DNA from: CAVSKL01 sp963728475 [NCBI: Candidatus Eiseniibacteriota bacterium]
GTDB taxonomy: Bacteria; Eisenbacteria; RBG-16-71-46; JABDJR01
Direction of reading: 5' to 3'
Length of the DNA: 64,000 bases
NCBI GenBank assembly: GCA_963728475.1
Contig: CAVSKL010000004.1
Location: forward strand, 248,001-312,000
The notes beneath the pieces were generated by a model. That model saw only the letters and a program-made list of their open reading frames with translations. It was not told where the DNA came from and did no database searches. Below are positions 17,480 through 28,119 of this stretch, in pieces. Made by a program: the position numbers and the translations under genes. Each line of letters opens with the position of its first letter. Position 1 is the first letter of the stretch.

Positions 17480-17976
17480 ACCTGGAGGGCGTCCTGCTCC
17501 GCCCCATGACGCGGAAGGACCTGGACCGGGTGGCGCAGCTGGAGACGGGGATCTTTCCCGATCCCTGGTCGCGCAAGGCGTTCGAACACGAGGTGCTGGC
17601 CGGCTCGATCAGCTGGCCGCGGGTGGCCGAGGACGCCACCTCGGGGGTGATTCTGGCCTACATGGTGGCCTGGTTCGCGGCCGACGAGGTCCATCTCGCC
17701 AACCTGGCGGTGGCGCCGGCGGCTCGGAGACGGGGGCTGGCCCAGGCCATGCTTGACAGCCTGATCGCGGAGGGGCGCCGCCGGCGGGCGCGCATGGTGC
17801 TCCTCGAGGTGCGCCGCTCCAACGCCGCCGCCAAGCGGCTCTACCGGAAGAACGGGTTTTACACGCTCATGGTCCGCGGGGAATACTACCGGGACAACAA
17901 GGAGGACGCCTTGGTCATGATCAAGCCGCTGGACGAGAGCGGCGTCCTCCGGATCCGAAAGGACCTCTCCCGCTGA
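17476..17976 (+). CDS. rimI: Ribosomal-protein-alanine N-acetyltransferase (GNAT)
   Basis: The 166-residue GNAT protein has L-R-P-M-T-R-K-D-L-D near the start, the acetyl-CoA pyrophosphate-binding motif A-V-A-P-A-A-R-R-R-G-L-A (R/QxxGxG/A type) and the RimI-typical L-E-V-R-R-S-N-A-A-A-K-R-L-Y and N-G-F-Y motifs. RimI acetylates the N-terminal Ala of ribosomal protein S18. GTG 17476 overlaps tsaB as GTGA; the accD start ATG overlaps its stop (TGATG). A C-terminal extension of about 15 residues after the usual end is basic and of unknown role. RimI in this operon is common, though some homologues act on other N-termini. Confidence 0.88.
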   Translation: MNLEGVLLRPMTRKDLDRVAQLETGIFPDPWSRKAFEHEVLAGSISWPRVAEDATSGVILAYMVAWFAADEVHLANLAVAPAARRRGLAQAMLDSLIAEGRRRRARMVLLEVRRSNAAAKRLYRKNGFYTLMVRGEYYRDNKEDALVMIKPLDESGVLRIRKDLSR

Positions 17977-18923
17977 TGTCGTGGCTCAAACGCGAGAACT
18001 CCCGCCCCACCGGAGCGGGGTCCGGCCGGGAGCTTCCCGACGGCCTGTGGGTGAAGTGCGAGGAGTGCGGGGAGATCCTCTACTTCAAGGAGCTGGAGCG
18101 GAACCTCCACGTCTGCCCCAAGTGCAATCACCACTTCAAGATTTCCGCCTCGCGGTACGTGGAGATCCTCCTCGATCCCGGCTCCTTCGTGGAGACCGAC
18201 CGCGGCGTGCGCTCCCTGGACCCGCTCAACTTCAAGGACTCCAAGCGCTACAGTGACCGGCTCCGCGACGCCATCCAGAAGACCGGCCTCGGCGAGGCCA
18301 TCCTCACCGGCACCGGGACCCTGGAAGGGCTGCCGGTGTCGCTGGGCGTCATGGACTTCAGCTTCATCGGCGGGAGCATGGCCAGCGCGGTGGGGGAGAA
18401 GATCGCCCGGGCCGCCCGGAGGTCGCTCACCGAGCGCATGCCGCTCATTCTGGTCACCGCCTCGGGCGGGGCGCGCATGATGGAGGGGATTCTCTCCCTC
18501 ATGCAGATGGCCAAGACCTGCGTCATGCTGGCCCGGCTCATGGACGCCCGCATCCCCTACGTCTGCATTCTCACCAACCCCACCACCGGGGGGGTGACGG
18601 CGAGCTTCGCCCAGCTGGGGGACGTGATCCTGGCCGAGCCGGGGGCGCTCATCGGCTTCGCGGGGCCGCGGGTGATCCGCGAGACGGTGGCCCAGGAGCT
18701 GCCGGCGGGATTTCAGCGTTCCGAGTTCCTGCTCGAGCACGGCTTCGTGGACCGCATCACCCCGCGCTCGGAGCTCAAGTCCACGCTGGCGGAGATCCTC
18801 GGGATCTTCGCCGACGGGTTGCGGTCGATTCCGGGAGCCGCCCTCAAGGAGGGCGCCGGAAGCGACTCCCCTCCCCCGGGCGGATCCCCGGGAGGCAACG
18901 GCGCCGGCCCCGCCGCGGGCTAG
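17976..18923 (+). CDS. accD: Acetyl-CoA carboxylase carboxyltransferase subunit beta
   Basis: The 315-residue protein has the N-terminal zinc ribbon (Cys28, Cys31, Cys47, Cys50) followed by the crotonase-fold carboxyltransferase domain. Typical AccD stretches are [19 protein letters not shown] and G-G-V-T-A-S-F-A. With AccA it transfers the carboxyl group from biotin to acetyl-CoA, the first step of fatty-acid synthesis. The start W-L-K-R matches other AccD proteins. The last 25 residues are a Gly/Pro/Ala tail. It is the last of the tightly overlapped genes; an ABC ATPase follows after 22 bases. Confidence 0.96.
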   Translation: MSWLKRENSRPTGAGSGRELPDGLWVKCEECGEILYFKELERNLHVCPKCNHHFKISASRYVEILLDPGSFVETDRGVRSLDPLNFKDSKRYSDRLRDAIQKTGLGEAILTGTGTLEGLPVSLGVMDFSFIGGSMASAVGEKIARAARRSLTERMPLILVTASGGARMMEGILSLMQMAKTCVMLARLMDARIPYVCILTNPTTGGVTASFAQLGDVILAEPGALIGFAGPRVIRETVAQELPAGFQRSEFLLEHGFVDRITPRSELKSTLAEILGIFADGLRSIPGAALKEGAGSDSPPPGGSPGGNGAGPAAG

Positions 18924-18945
18924 GCGCACGCATCGAGGAGGCAAC

Positions 18946-20060
<1,115 letters not shown>

Positions 20061-21026
20061 GTGGCGGCGCGGCGGGTGCTGGGAGTGGACATCGGGGGCA
20101 CAGGCATCAAGCTGGGCGCGGTCGAGATCGACGGCGAGGCCTCGGTGCGGGCCCAGGACGTGATCCACGGCCACGCCACCCGCGACCCCGATGGAGTCCT
20201 GGGCGAGGTCGCCGACAAGCTCCGGACCCTGACCGAGAAGGCCGGCTGGGAGAAGGCCGAGGGCGTCGGGGTGGGCTGCGCCGGGTTGATCGAACGCGAG
20301 AACGGGGTGGTCCGGTTTTCGCCCAACCTTCCCACCTGGGCCGGGCTGAAGCTGGGGAAGGGGCTCTCGGACCGCCTGAGCCTCCCCGTCCGGGTGGACA
20401 ACGACGTCAACACCTTCACCCTGGCCGAGTGGCGATGGGGGGCGGGAGAGCGCGAGCCGCACGTGGTGTTCCTCACCCTGGGAACCGGGGTGGGGGGCGG
20501 GTTCATCGTGGACGGAAAGCTCCTGCGCGGAGCGGACGGCTTCGCCGGCGAACCCGGGCACGCCACCCTGGTCCTGGGCGGCATCGAGTGCCCCTGCGGG
20601 AACCGCGGCTGCGCCGAGCGGTATCTGGGCAACAAGGACATCGTGCGCGACGCCCGCCGGTACCCGGGCTTCGACCAGGACCCGCTGCTGTCGGGGGCCG
20701 ATCCCCTTACCCCCGAGGTGCTGAGCGAGGCCGCCAACCGGGGAAGCCAGGTCGCGCGCGGGGTGATGGACAACGTGGGGCATGCCCTGGGAGGGCTCCT
20801 GGTGAGCCTGGTCAACATCTTCAATCCGCGGCGGGTGGTGATCGGCGGGGGGGTGGCCCAGGCCGGCGAACTCATCCTGGAGCCGGCCCGCAGGCACCTG
20901 GCCGCCCACTCCCTGGTGGCGCGCCAGGCCGGGCCCCTGGTACTTCCCGCCGCGCTGGGCACCGCCGCCGGGCTCATGGGATCGGCCGCGCTCCTCCTGG
21001 AGGAATCGAGCGCGTCCCTCCACTGA
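20061..21026 (+). CDS. ROK-family sugar kinase (glucokinase-like)
   Basis: The 321-residue protein has the ASKHA phosphate-1 motif G-V-D-I-G-G-T-G-I-K-L, the catalytic Asp in D-N-D-V-N, the ROK signature around G-E-P-G-H and the zinc motif C-P-C-G-N-R-G-C. It would phosphorylate glucose or a related hexose with ATP in the cytoplasm. GTG 20061 follows the stop of the ABC ATPase frame without a gap, which supports an operon of sugar uptake and phosphorylation. The glycogen phosphorylase elsewhere in the window fits a glucose-handling cell. Glucokinase and ManNAc/allose kinases cannot be separated from sequence alone. Confidence 0.88.
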   Translation: MAARRVLGVDIGGTGIKLGAVEIDGEASVRAQDVIHGHATRDPDGVLGEVADKLRTLTEKAGWEKAEGVGVGCAGLIERENGVVRFSPNLPTWAGLKLGKGLSDRLSLPVRVDNDVNTFTLAEWRWGAGEREPHVVFLTLGTGVGGGFIVDGKLLRGADGFAGEPGHATLVLGGIECPCGNRGCAERYLGNKDIVRDARRYPGFDQDPLLSGADPLTPEVLSEAANRGSQVARGVMDNVGHALGGLLVSLVNIFNPRRVVIGGGVAQAGELILEPARRHLAAHSLVARQAGPLVLPAALGTAAGLMGSAALLLEESSASLH

Positions 21027-21027
21027 G

Positions 21028-24000
21028 ATGGCCGTTGCCCTCCGCCGGACGCGCCTCCTGCCCGCCGCCATCCTTCTCGTTCTGACCGCCGGTTGCGCCT
21101 GGTTCCAGGAGCCGCCGTCCCTGGCCCCGGAGACCGCGCCGTCCGGAGCCGGGGAGCCGGGACGCAGCCTGAACGGCCTCCCGCCGGGCACCGGCGCTCC
21201 CGCCGACACCGGCGGCGCCGGGTTCGGGGCCTCGTTGGTGGGGCCGCTCGCCGCCCTTCCGGAAAGCTCCGCGGCCGCCGCGGCCCCGCCCGAGGCCTCG
21301 GAGGGGACCGCGGCGGGCGTCCCGTCCGCGGCGGCGCCCGCACCCCCCCGGACCGCTCCCTCCCGGCCCATGACGGCCCCCCCCGATACCGGCGGGGTGC
21401 CGGGGGAAGCGGTCTCGGGGAGCGACCAGTGGAACCTGACCGGTGACGAACTCCACGCGGCCACCACGCCCCAGGGGCAGGAGATCCGGATCACCCACCC
21501 CACCATCACCCAGGGGGACCTGGTCATCTCCTCTCCTCAGGGGACCTACTTCGTGGACCCGCGCACGGCCCGGCTCACCGACGGGGTGGCCTTCAGCGAG
21601 GGGAGCGCCCGCGGCACCAGCAACACCGCGACCTACGACCGCAACGACCAGACCCTGACCGCGGTCGGCGACGTGAACGTCTACTCCCCCGGCGATTCGC
21701 TCCACATGGCCGGGGACCGGGGGGTCTACGACCGGGAGCGCCGGGTGTTCACCCTGACCGGCCACGTGCACGGGGAGCGCAACGGGCGGCTCCTGACCTC
21801 CCGCGAGGCCGAGTGGCACCGGGACGAGAAGCTCATTTACCTCACTGGCGACGTGCGGGTGGTGGACCCGGTGGCCAAGAGCACGGTGACCGGACAGCGG
21901 CTCACCTACGATCTCACCACCGATCGCGCGCGGGTCACCCAGGCTCCGGAGCTGGCCCTGAGCGGAAGCGAGGAAGGGGTGATCCGGGCGGTGGGGGACC
22001 GGCTGTGGCTGGAGCCCTCCGGCAACGCCTACGCCGGCGGCAACGTGCGGGTCACCCGGGGCGGGGTCACCGCCACCGCCGACTCCGCCGCCTTCGACAC
22101 CGCCACCCACCGGGCGTTCCTGTTCGGCTCGCCCCGGGTGGTCGAGCAGGACGGAACGCTGACCGGCGACACCCTCATCCTGGTCTTCGACGAGAACCGG
22201 GTGCTCGAGCGGGCCGACATGCACGGCGACGCCATGGTCCGCTACGCCCCGGTGGACACCACGGTGGAGGGGGAGGTGAGCGTGGTCCGCGGCGACTCCC
22301 TCAGCATGTACTTCGGCCCCGGGGGCGCGGAGCGGGTGGAGACCTTCGGCGACGCCCGCAGCACCTACACCCCCTCGCCCGCCGACGCCGCCGCCGGCGC
22401 CGGGACCAACGCCGCCCGCGGCGACACCATCACCATCTTCATCGAGGCGAACCGGGTGGACCGGGTGCGCATCAACGGCCACGCCAAGGGGGTGTACGTG
22501 TTCGAGGGGGAGGGGGAGGCGGGGGGCGACAGCGCCCGGGCCGCGCCCGACACCCTCGCCGCGGCCCCGGACACCGCGGGGGCGGCCGCCGACACCTCCC
22601 TGGCCGCGGCCACCCGCGGCCTTCTCCCCACCGCGGAGGAGCTGGGGGCGGCGCCGGGGGCGGAAAAGGTGCTCTACGAGTCGGACACCATCCTCTACTC
22701 GATGAGCACCAGGATCGTGGACCTCGCCGGCGACGCCAAGCTGGAGTACGGGGACCTCACCCTCACCGCGGGAAAGGTGAAGTTCTACACCGAGCGGAAA
22801 TACCTGGAGGCGGAGGAGAAACCGGTCCTGGTCCAGGGCGGCGGGGCCGGGGGCGAGCAGCGGGTGGTGGGCGCGCACATGGACTACGGGCTCCGGTCCA
22901 AGGAGGGGACGATCGCCGGCGGCCGCACCAAGGCCCAGGACGGGTTCATCTACTCCGATGCGCTCCGCAAGATCTCCGACGACCAGTTCCTGGCCCGGGA
23001 GGGGAGCTACACCACCTGCGACAACATCGAGCACGACACGGAGCCGCACTACCACTTCACCAGCAAGAAGATGCGGATCTACCTCAAGGACAAGGTGATC
23101 GCCAAGCCGGTGGTGCTCTACATCCGCGACATCCCCATCTTCGCCCTTCCCTTCTACGTCTTCTCCATCAACCGGGGCCGCCAGTCGGGTTTCCTCACCC
23201 CCGACCTCGACTTCGGGCTCACCGGCTCCTCGGGCCGGTTCTTCCGCAACCTGGGGTACTACTGGGCGGCGAGCCCCTACTTCGACCTCACCGTCAGCAG
23301 CGAGTACGCCGAGGCCAGCAAGCGCTTCGTGGGGCGGGGCAAGGTCCAGTACGCCAAGCGCTACCTGATGTCGGGCTACGTGGACGCGGCCCGGACCATC
23401 GGTTCCACCACCAAGGGCTACGACATCACCGGCAGCCACCAGATGAGCCTGGGCGACTGGCGGATGACCGGCCGGGCGGAGTTCCGGAACAGCACCTTCC
23501 GCCGGAACGAGCCTCTGGGCACCGACTTCGGCACCCGCTTCGACCGGCTGCTGAAGTCGGACCTCTCGGTGAGCCGGAATTTCTCGGCGGGCTCGCTCTT
23601 CCTCACCGCCAGCCGCCAGGTGGACCTGGCCCCGGAGACCACCCCCGGCACCAGCACCCCGGTGGTGCAGGAACTCCTGCCCAGCTACTCGCTCTCGCTC
23701 AAGCAAATCACCCTGGGCCGGAAGGCCGACGCCAAGGGGGAGGGGGCGCGGCTCCCCGCGCTGGCCAACCTGCGGATCGGGTTCAGCTCGCGGGGAAGCT
23801 CCTCCTTCACCCGCACCCAGACCACCTACTCGACCGCCGCCGACACCCTGGCCGGAACCCCCGCCGACACCGTGACCAGCACTTCGAGCGAGCGGCAGAC
23901 CTCGGCCACCCATACCTTCACCGTGAGCGACTCGCGGCGCGTCCTGAACGCGCTCAACCTTCAGCCCTCCTTGAGCCTCAACGACTACTGGGTGGACCGG

Positions 24001-25002
24001 GAGTTCTCGGCCGCCGACACCGTCAAGGGGTTCCACCAGGCCGCGGTGTGGTCCGCCTCGCTCGGCACCGGGACCTCGCTCTACGGCACCTTTCCCGGGA
24101 TCGGCCCGGTGACCGCGCTCCGCCACACCTTCGAGCCGAGCGCCAGCTTCACCTATCACCCGGCCTTCGCCGGGCTCTCCTACATCGACACCTCGGGGGT
24201 CAAGCGCAACCGGTACCCGGGGATCTCGTCCTTCGAGTCGCGGCAGGTGAACCTGGGCCTCCGGAACGCGCTCGAGATCAAGGTGCGTTCGGGGGAAGGG
24301 ACCAGGAAGCTCCGGCTCCTGGACTGGAGCCTCAACTCGGGGTACGACTTCACCGCGCACAAGCGGGGCGAGCTGGGGTGGAGCCCGGTCAACTCCACCT
24401 TCAACCTCCCGAGGATCCTGGGGGTGGACCTGAACTTCAACTCGACCCACGACCCCTACCACCAGTTCCGCTTCACCAACTTCCAGACCACCGCCATCTT
24501 CGGGTTCCGGGGCGCGCTCCCCGGGCAGGAGTCGGGGGAGACCGTGGGCCAACCCCGCCCCCCCGGCGAGGAGCCGACCGACTGGGACCGCCTGGGCGGG
24601 GACCTCGCCGGCGGGTGGGGACAGCCGGTGGGGTCGGAGAACGCCGAGGCCAAGGCGCTGGACTGGAACGCCGGGTTCAGCGTTTCCTACAGCGGCTCGC
24701 GCCAGATCGACCGGGTCCAGACCCAGACCCGGGTCAACTCCCAGGGCTCGGTTCAGATCACGAAAAATTGGTCGGTGAGCTACACCAACAGCTGGGACGT
24801 GGACGCGGGGAAGCTCACCACCGAGAGCCTCTCGCTGCACCGTGATCTCCACTGCTGGGAGGCCAGCTTCACCCGGTCCCGCGCCGGCTCGATCAACTCC
24901 TTCTTCTTCCGCATCAACGTCAAGTCGTTGCCGGACATCAAGTACGAGCAGGGGCAGAACCCGGGGACCGGGCTCGACACCCTGACCCGGTTCCTGCCCT
25001 GA
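21028..25002 (+). CDS. lptD: LPS-assembly protein LptD, unusually large and with a lipobox
   Basis: At 1324 residues it is much longer than the approximately 780 of proteobacterial LptD. The signal peptide ends in V-L-T-A-G-C (Cys23), a lipobox. A Pro/Ala/Gly-rich linker of about 100 residues follows. Then come long OstA/LptA-like beta-jellyroll repeats (about 130-490), a second low-complexity spacer (about 490-545), more OstA-like sequence and the LptD barrel (about 620 to the end, with R-G-R-Q-S-G-F-L-T-P). LptD inserts LPS into the outer leaflet of the outer membrane with LptE. The large jellyroll part could supply the LptA bridge in cis. It starts one base after the ROK stop. Its presence says the organism makes LPS or a similar glycolipid. 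Confidence 0.9.
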   Translation: MAVALRRTRLLPAAILLVLTAGCAWFQEPPSLAPETAPSGAGEPGRSLNGLPPGTGAPADTGGAGFGASLVGPLAALPESSAAAAAPPEASEGTAAGVPSAAAPAPPRTAPSRPMTAPPDTGGVPGEAVSGSDQWNLTGDELHAATTPQGQEIRITHPTITQGDLVISSPQGTYFVDPRTARLTDGVAFSEGSARGTSNTATYDRNDQTLTAVGDVNVYSPGDSLHMAGDRGVYDRERRVFTLTGHVHGERNGRLLTSREAEWHRDEKLIYLTGDVRVVDPVAKSTVTGQRLTYDLTTDRARVTQAPELALSGSEEGVIRAVGDRLWLEPSGNAYAGGNVRVTRGGVTATADSAAFDTATHRAFLFGSPRVVEQDGTLTGDTLILVFDENRVLERADMHGDAMVRYAPVDTTVEGEVSVVRGDSLSMYFGPGGAERVETFGDARSTYTPSPADAAAGAGTNAARGDTITIFIEANRVDRVRINGHAKGVYVFEGEGEAGGDSARAAPDTLAAAPDTAGAAADTSLAAATRGLLPTAEELGAAPGAEKVLYESDTILYSMSTRIVDLAGDAKLEYGDLTLTAGKVKFYTERKYLEAEEKPVLVQGGGAGGEQRVVGAHMDYGLRSKEGTIAGGRTKAQDGFIYSDALRKISDDQFLAREGSYTTCDNIEHDTEPHYHFTSKKMRIYLKDKVIAKPVVLYIRDIPIFALPFYVFSINRGRQSGFLTPDLDFGLTGSSGRFFRNLGYYWAASPYFDLTVSSEYAEASKRFVGRGKVQYAKRYLMSGYVDAARTIGSTTKGYDITGSHQMSLGDWRMTGRAEFRNSTFRRNEPLGTDFGTRFDRLLKSDLSVSRNFSAGSLFLTASRQVDLAPETTPGTSTPVVQELLPSYSLSLKQITLGRKADAKGEGARLPALANLRIGFSSRGSSSFTRTQTTYSTAADTLAGTPADTVTSTSSERQTSATHTFTVSDSRRVLNALNLQPSLSLNDYWVDREFSAADTVKGFHQAAVWSASLGTGTSLYGTFPGIGPVTALRHTFEPSASFTYHPAFAGLSYIDTSGVKRNRYPGISSFESRQVNLGLRNALEIKVRSGEGTRKLRLLDWSLNSGYDFTAHKRGELGWSPVNSTFNLPRILGVDLNFNSTHDPYHQFRFTNFQTTAIFGFRGALPGQESGETVGQPRPPGEEPTDWDRLGGDLAGGWGQPVGSENAEAKALDWNAGFSVSYSGSRQIDRVQTQTRVNSQGSVQITKNWSVSYTNSWDVDAGKLTTESLSLHRDLHCWEASFTRSRAGSINSFFFRINVKSLPDIKYEQGQNPGTGLDTLTRFLP

Positions 25003-25078
25003 CCGCGCCCGGAAGCGATGCCGGGGCCGTCGTTTCCGGGGAATGGGGGTCCCGGCGCGCCGGTAACTCCTCCGGTGG

Positions 25079-25107
25079 TTGGGGAGGAGGGGGTCGGGTG
25101 GTATACT
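25079..25107 (+). promoter_or_regulatory. Promoter candidate for the selenocysteine/tetraheme gene
   Basis: TTGGGG (25079-25084) and TATACT (25102-25107) with a 17-base spacer, about 70 bases before ATG 25177. Confidence 0.55.
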
Positions 25108-25176
25108 CGCGCCTTCGGATCGGCGGCGGTGCCGGTCCGGGACAGGTCCACGCATCCCGGTCTCGAGGAGAGAACG

Positions 25177-26577
25177 ATGAACAATTGGCGTAAGTTGTTG
25201 TGGTTAGGCTCATTCGCGGGTCTGTCCACGATGTTCCTGTTGTGCCTGCCCGCCACCAAGAGCGAGAGCAAGGGGACACCCAAGCTCACCGTCCTGGCCA
25301 CTGCGTCCATGGACGGCGAGACGTCCCCCTGTGGGTGACACAAGAGGCAATTAGGCGGGATCGCCCGGAGGGCGACCCTAATCAACAAAGAGCAGGAAGC
25401 GGGAACTCCCAACATCCTCGTCGACGCCGGCGACTTCGGGGCCGACAAGGACTTCGACCCCTGGGGCAAGACCCAGTTCATCTACGAGATGATGGGAAAG
25501 ATGGGTTACGACGCCATCACCCCCGGTGAGGACGAACTCCTGGAGGGGATCGATTCCCTCAAGGTGATGCTCAAACGGGCGCCCGGCATCAAGGTCGTCT
25601 CCGCGAACATCGAGGACAAGAGCGGGAAGCGCGTCTTTCCCGAGTACGAGATCTTCGACCGGGGCGGGCTCAAGGTCGCGGTCACCGGCGTCACCGGCGG
25701 CTCCTACTACAACTTCAACATCACCCGCGGGGTCCAGAAGAAGGACGATTTCACCTTCGAGGACTCCAAGGCGGCGCTGCAGCGGGTGGTTCCGGAACTC
25801 CGCAAGAAGGCGGACGTGGTGGTGGTGCTGCTCCACGAGAGCCCCGCCGACGCGCGCCGGATCGTGGACGAGCTTCCCGGCATGGACGTGGTGGTGGTGG
25901 GCCACAATCCCGGCTATCTGTTCAACCCGGACCGGGTCGGCCAGACCCTGGTGGTCCGGGCGGGGAACCGGGGACAGTACCTGGAGGTGCTCGAACTCAC
26001 CCTGGGCGACGACGACAAGATCGTCGACTACAACGGCGAGGGGAAGCCCATGGGCGACGGCGTGGCCAAGGATCCCAAGCTGGATCAGATCGTGACCAAG
26101 TACGAGACCGACTGGAACCAGCGCAAGACCACCGACCAGCGGAAGTCGGCGGCGAAGGCCGCCCTCATCCAGGGCACCGAGAAGTACGTGGGCGCCCAGA
26201 TGTGCGCGCGATGCCACGCCGACGTCTACACCAAATGGGCGCAGACGCCCCACGCCCAGGCCTACCAGACCCTTCTCGCCGACAACCAGCAGCTGGTGGC
26301 CGACTGCGTGGAATGCCATACCACCGGGTACGGCGAGCCCACCGGTTACGAGTTTTCGGTGAGCACCGACAAGAAGGGGGAGAACCCCACGGTCCTGGAG
26401 GACCCCAACCTCCCCGACCTCCGCAACGTGCAGTGCGAGAGCTGTCACGGGATGGGCACCTTCCACGGCACGTCCAATCTGGTGAAGGCTCCGGGCGTGG
26501 AGGTCTGTCAGAACTGCCATACCGGGGAGTACGCGAAGAACTTCGATTACGCCCAGGCGGTGGCCAAGGTGCACTAG
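25177..26577 (+). CDS. Secreted 5'-nucleotidase-like tetraheme cytochrome with in-frame TGA read as selenocysteine
   Basis: From ATG 25177 (AGGAG at 25166-25170) one frame runs to 26577, broken only by TGA at 25336-25338 (codon 54). Before it are an export signal (residues 1-26) and S-P-C-G; after it H-K-R-Q-L-G-G-I-A-R-R-A, then V-D-A-G-D-F-G, so homology-like sequence crosses the TGA. I read the site as Cys52-Gly-Sec54. As I recall, relatives have Cys here (P-C-G-C). Residues 35-310 resemble a calcineurin-type phosphoesterase with eroded metal motifs. The C-terminal part holds four haem motifs: C343ARCH, C377VECH, C420ESCH and C444QNCH, as in cytochrome c554-like proteins. A periplasmic redox role is inferred; substrate unknown. 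A conventional caller would split or truncate it. Confidence 0.82.
25350..25382 (+). promoter_or_regulatory. Bacterial SECIS-like stem-loop following TGA 25336
   Basis: ATTAGG (25350-25355) pairs with CCTAAT (25377-25382), and TCGCCC (25361-25366) with GGGCGA (25370-25375), around the GGA loop 25367-25369. A five-base internal loop lies on the 5' side. The apical loop starts 28 bases after the TGA and opens with G, both within what is known of bacterial SECIS elements read by SelB. Folding was done by eye. Confidence 0.7.
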
Positions 26578-26625
26578 CGGCCGGTCGAAAGACCGGATCC
26601 GGCCGCCTTCGGCGGAATTCCCCGG

Positions 26626-26655
26626 CGCCCCTCCGACCTCCGGGTCGGGGGGGCG
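26626..26655 (+). terminator. Long GC-rich hairpin after the tetraheme gene
   Basis: CGCCCCTCCGACC and GGTCGGGGGGGCG form a 13-bp stem (one G-T pair) with a TCCG loop. No T-tract follows, so it may stabilise the transcript or act as a Rho-independent terminator of the high-GC type. Confidence 0.5.
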
Positions 26656-26750
26656 TCGCGTTGACGGGGTTTCGCGGAGAGGGCGCGGGCCCCGCGCGGG
26701 CCCCGGCGCGGGCCCCGGCGGCCGGCGCCCCCACCCGAGGCCCCGGCTGC

Positions 26751-26780
26751 TTGACCCCTCTCCGGGGGGCCGCGTAGAGT
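26751..26780 (+). promoter_or_regulatory. Promoter candidate for the PLP sulfur enzyme
   Basis: TTGACC (26751-26756) and TAGAGT (26775-26780) with an 18-base spacer, leaving a leader of roughly 110 bases. Confidence 0.5.
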
Positions 26781-26899
26781 TGGCCGGCCGTGCCCGGGCC
26801 GGCAGTCTGCCGGGTTTCGGGATACGACGGCGCCCGGGCCGCGCGCGGCCTTTGCATCCGGCGGGACCGGCCGCTCGCCGTCCCCGCCCGGGAGGAAAC

Positions 26900-28033
26900 A
26901 TGGGCTTCTCCACCGACGCCATCCACGGCGGACAGCACCCGGACCCCACCACCGGGGCGGTCATGTTCCCCATCTACCAGACCTCGACCTACGTGCAGGA
27001 GGGGCTGGGGAAGCACAAGGGCTACGAGTACGCCCGCACCCAGAACCCCACCCGCGAGGCCTGGGAGCGGAACGTGGCGGTGCTGGAGAAGGGGAAGCAC
27101 GCGATCGCCTACTCCAGCGGGCTCGCCGCCATCAACACCGTGATGCAGCTCCTGGCCGAGGGGAACCACGTGCTCCTGGGCGACAATCTCTACGGGGGGA
27201 CCTACCGGCTGCTCGACCGGGTGCTGAAGCCGATGGGGATGCCCTTCGACACCGTCAACACGCGCGAGACCGCTCCGGTGGAGGCGGCGATGCGGCCGGA
27301 CACCCGGCTCCTCCTCATCGAGACCCCCTCCAACCCGGTGATGGGCCTCACCGACATCGAGGCCATGGCCGCCCTCTGCCGCCGGCGCGGGGTGACCTTG
27401 GTGGTCGACAACACCTTCATGAGCCCCTACTTCCAGAACCCGCTGGAACTGGGAGCGGACCTGGTGGTCCACTCCGTCACCAAGTACCTGAACGGGCACA
27501 GCGACATGGTGGGCGGGATCGTGGTCACCCGGGACGACGCCCTCGCCGAGCGGCTGCGGTTCCTGCAGAACGCCGCCGGCGCGGTGCCCGGGCCCTTCGA
27601 CTGCTGGCTGGCGCTCCGGGGGGTGAAGACGCTGGCGCTGCGGATGGAGCGGCACAATGCCAACGCCCTGCGGGTGGCCCGGTTCCTGGAGGGGCACGCC
27701 AAGGTGAAGCGGGTGATCTACCCGGGGCTGGAGTCCCACCCCCAGCACGGGCTGGCCAAGCGCCAGATGCGCGGTTTCGGGGGAATGGTTTCGGCCGACG
27801 TGGGGAGCCTGGAGGAGGCCCGGCGGGTCCTGCCCAGGTTCCGCATCTTCTCCCTGGCCGAGAGCCTGGGCGGGGTGGAGAGCCTCATCTCGCATCCCGC
27901 CTCCATGACCCATGCCGCCGTTCCCGCCGCCGAGCGTGAGAAGGTGGGCCTGACCGACGGGCTCATCCGCCTCTCGGTGGGATGCGAGGACGCCGAGGAT
28001 CTGATCGAGGACGTCCGGCAAGCCCTGGATTGA
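26900..28033 (+). CDS. Cystathionine gamma-synthase / gamma-lyase-type PLP enzyme
   Basis: The 377-residue Cys/Met metabolism PLP enzyme (fold type I) has Y-A-R-T-Q-N-P-T-R, Y-S-S-G-L-A-A, D-N-L-Y-G-G-T-Y, D-N-T-F and the PLP lysine Lys195 in S-V-T-K-Y-L-N-G-H. The C-terminal E-S-L-G-G-V-E-S-L-I-S-H-P motif is typical of the family. It makes or splits cystathionine (or acts on O-acyl-homoserine) in transsulfuration. Lyase and synthase cannot be separated by eye. ATG 26900 follows GGAGG, and the open frame before it lacks family sequence. It stands 86 bases upstream of mgtE. Confidence 0.9.
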   Translation: MGFSTDAIHGGQHPDPTTGAVMFPIYQTSTYVQEGLGKHKGYEYARTQNPTREAWERNVAVLEKGKHAIAYSSGLAAINTVMQLLAEGNHVLLGDNLYGGTYRLLDRVLKPMGMPFDTVNTRETAPVEAAMRPDTRLLLIETPSNPVMGLTDIEAMAALCRRRGVTLVVDNTFMSPYFQNPLELGADLVVHSVTKYLNGHSDMVGGIVVTRDDALAERLRFLQNAAGAVPGPFDCWLALRGVKTLALRMERHNANALRVARFLEGHAKVKRVIYPGLESHPQHGLAKRQMRGFGGMVSADVGSLEEARRVLPRFRIFSLAESLGGVESLISHPASMTHAAVPAAEREKVGLTDGLIRLSVGCEDAEDLIEDVRQALD

Positions 28034-28119
28034 TCGTTCGGCAGGGGAGCGGGCGCGGCCGCGCCGCTCCAGCTCCGGCGGCCGGCCCCGGAGCGCACCC
28101 CGGCGAGGAAGGAGGCGAA

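Larger units (their letters stand above)
26578..26899. other. Intergenic region with stacked hairpins
   Basis: This 322-base stretch has no gene. It starts with CCGGTC-GAAA-GACCGG (26581-26596), then CCGCC-TTC-GGCGG (26603-26615), then the long hairpin 26626-26655. A GC-only tract with tandem CGGGCCCC-type words follows (about 26687-26725), and then the promoter of the next gene. Confidence 0.6.

Noticed and set aside
25018-25338. A short protein ending at TGA 25336 as a complete gene
   Set aside because: The same frame continues with homologous-looking sequence after TGA and a SECIS-like hairpin follows, so the stop is better read as selenocysteine.
28034-28119. M-box magnesium riboswitch before mgtE
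   Set aside because: The gap is only 86 bases and lacks the conserved three-stem layout.
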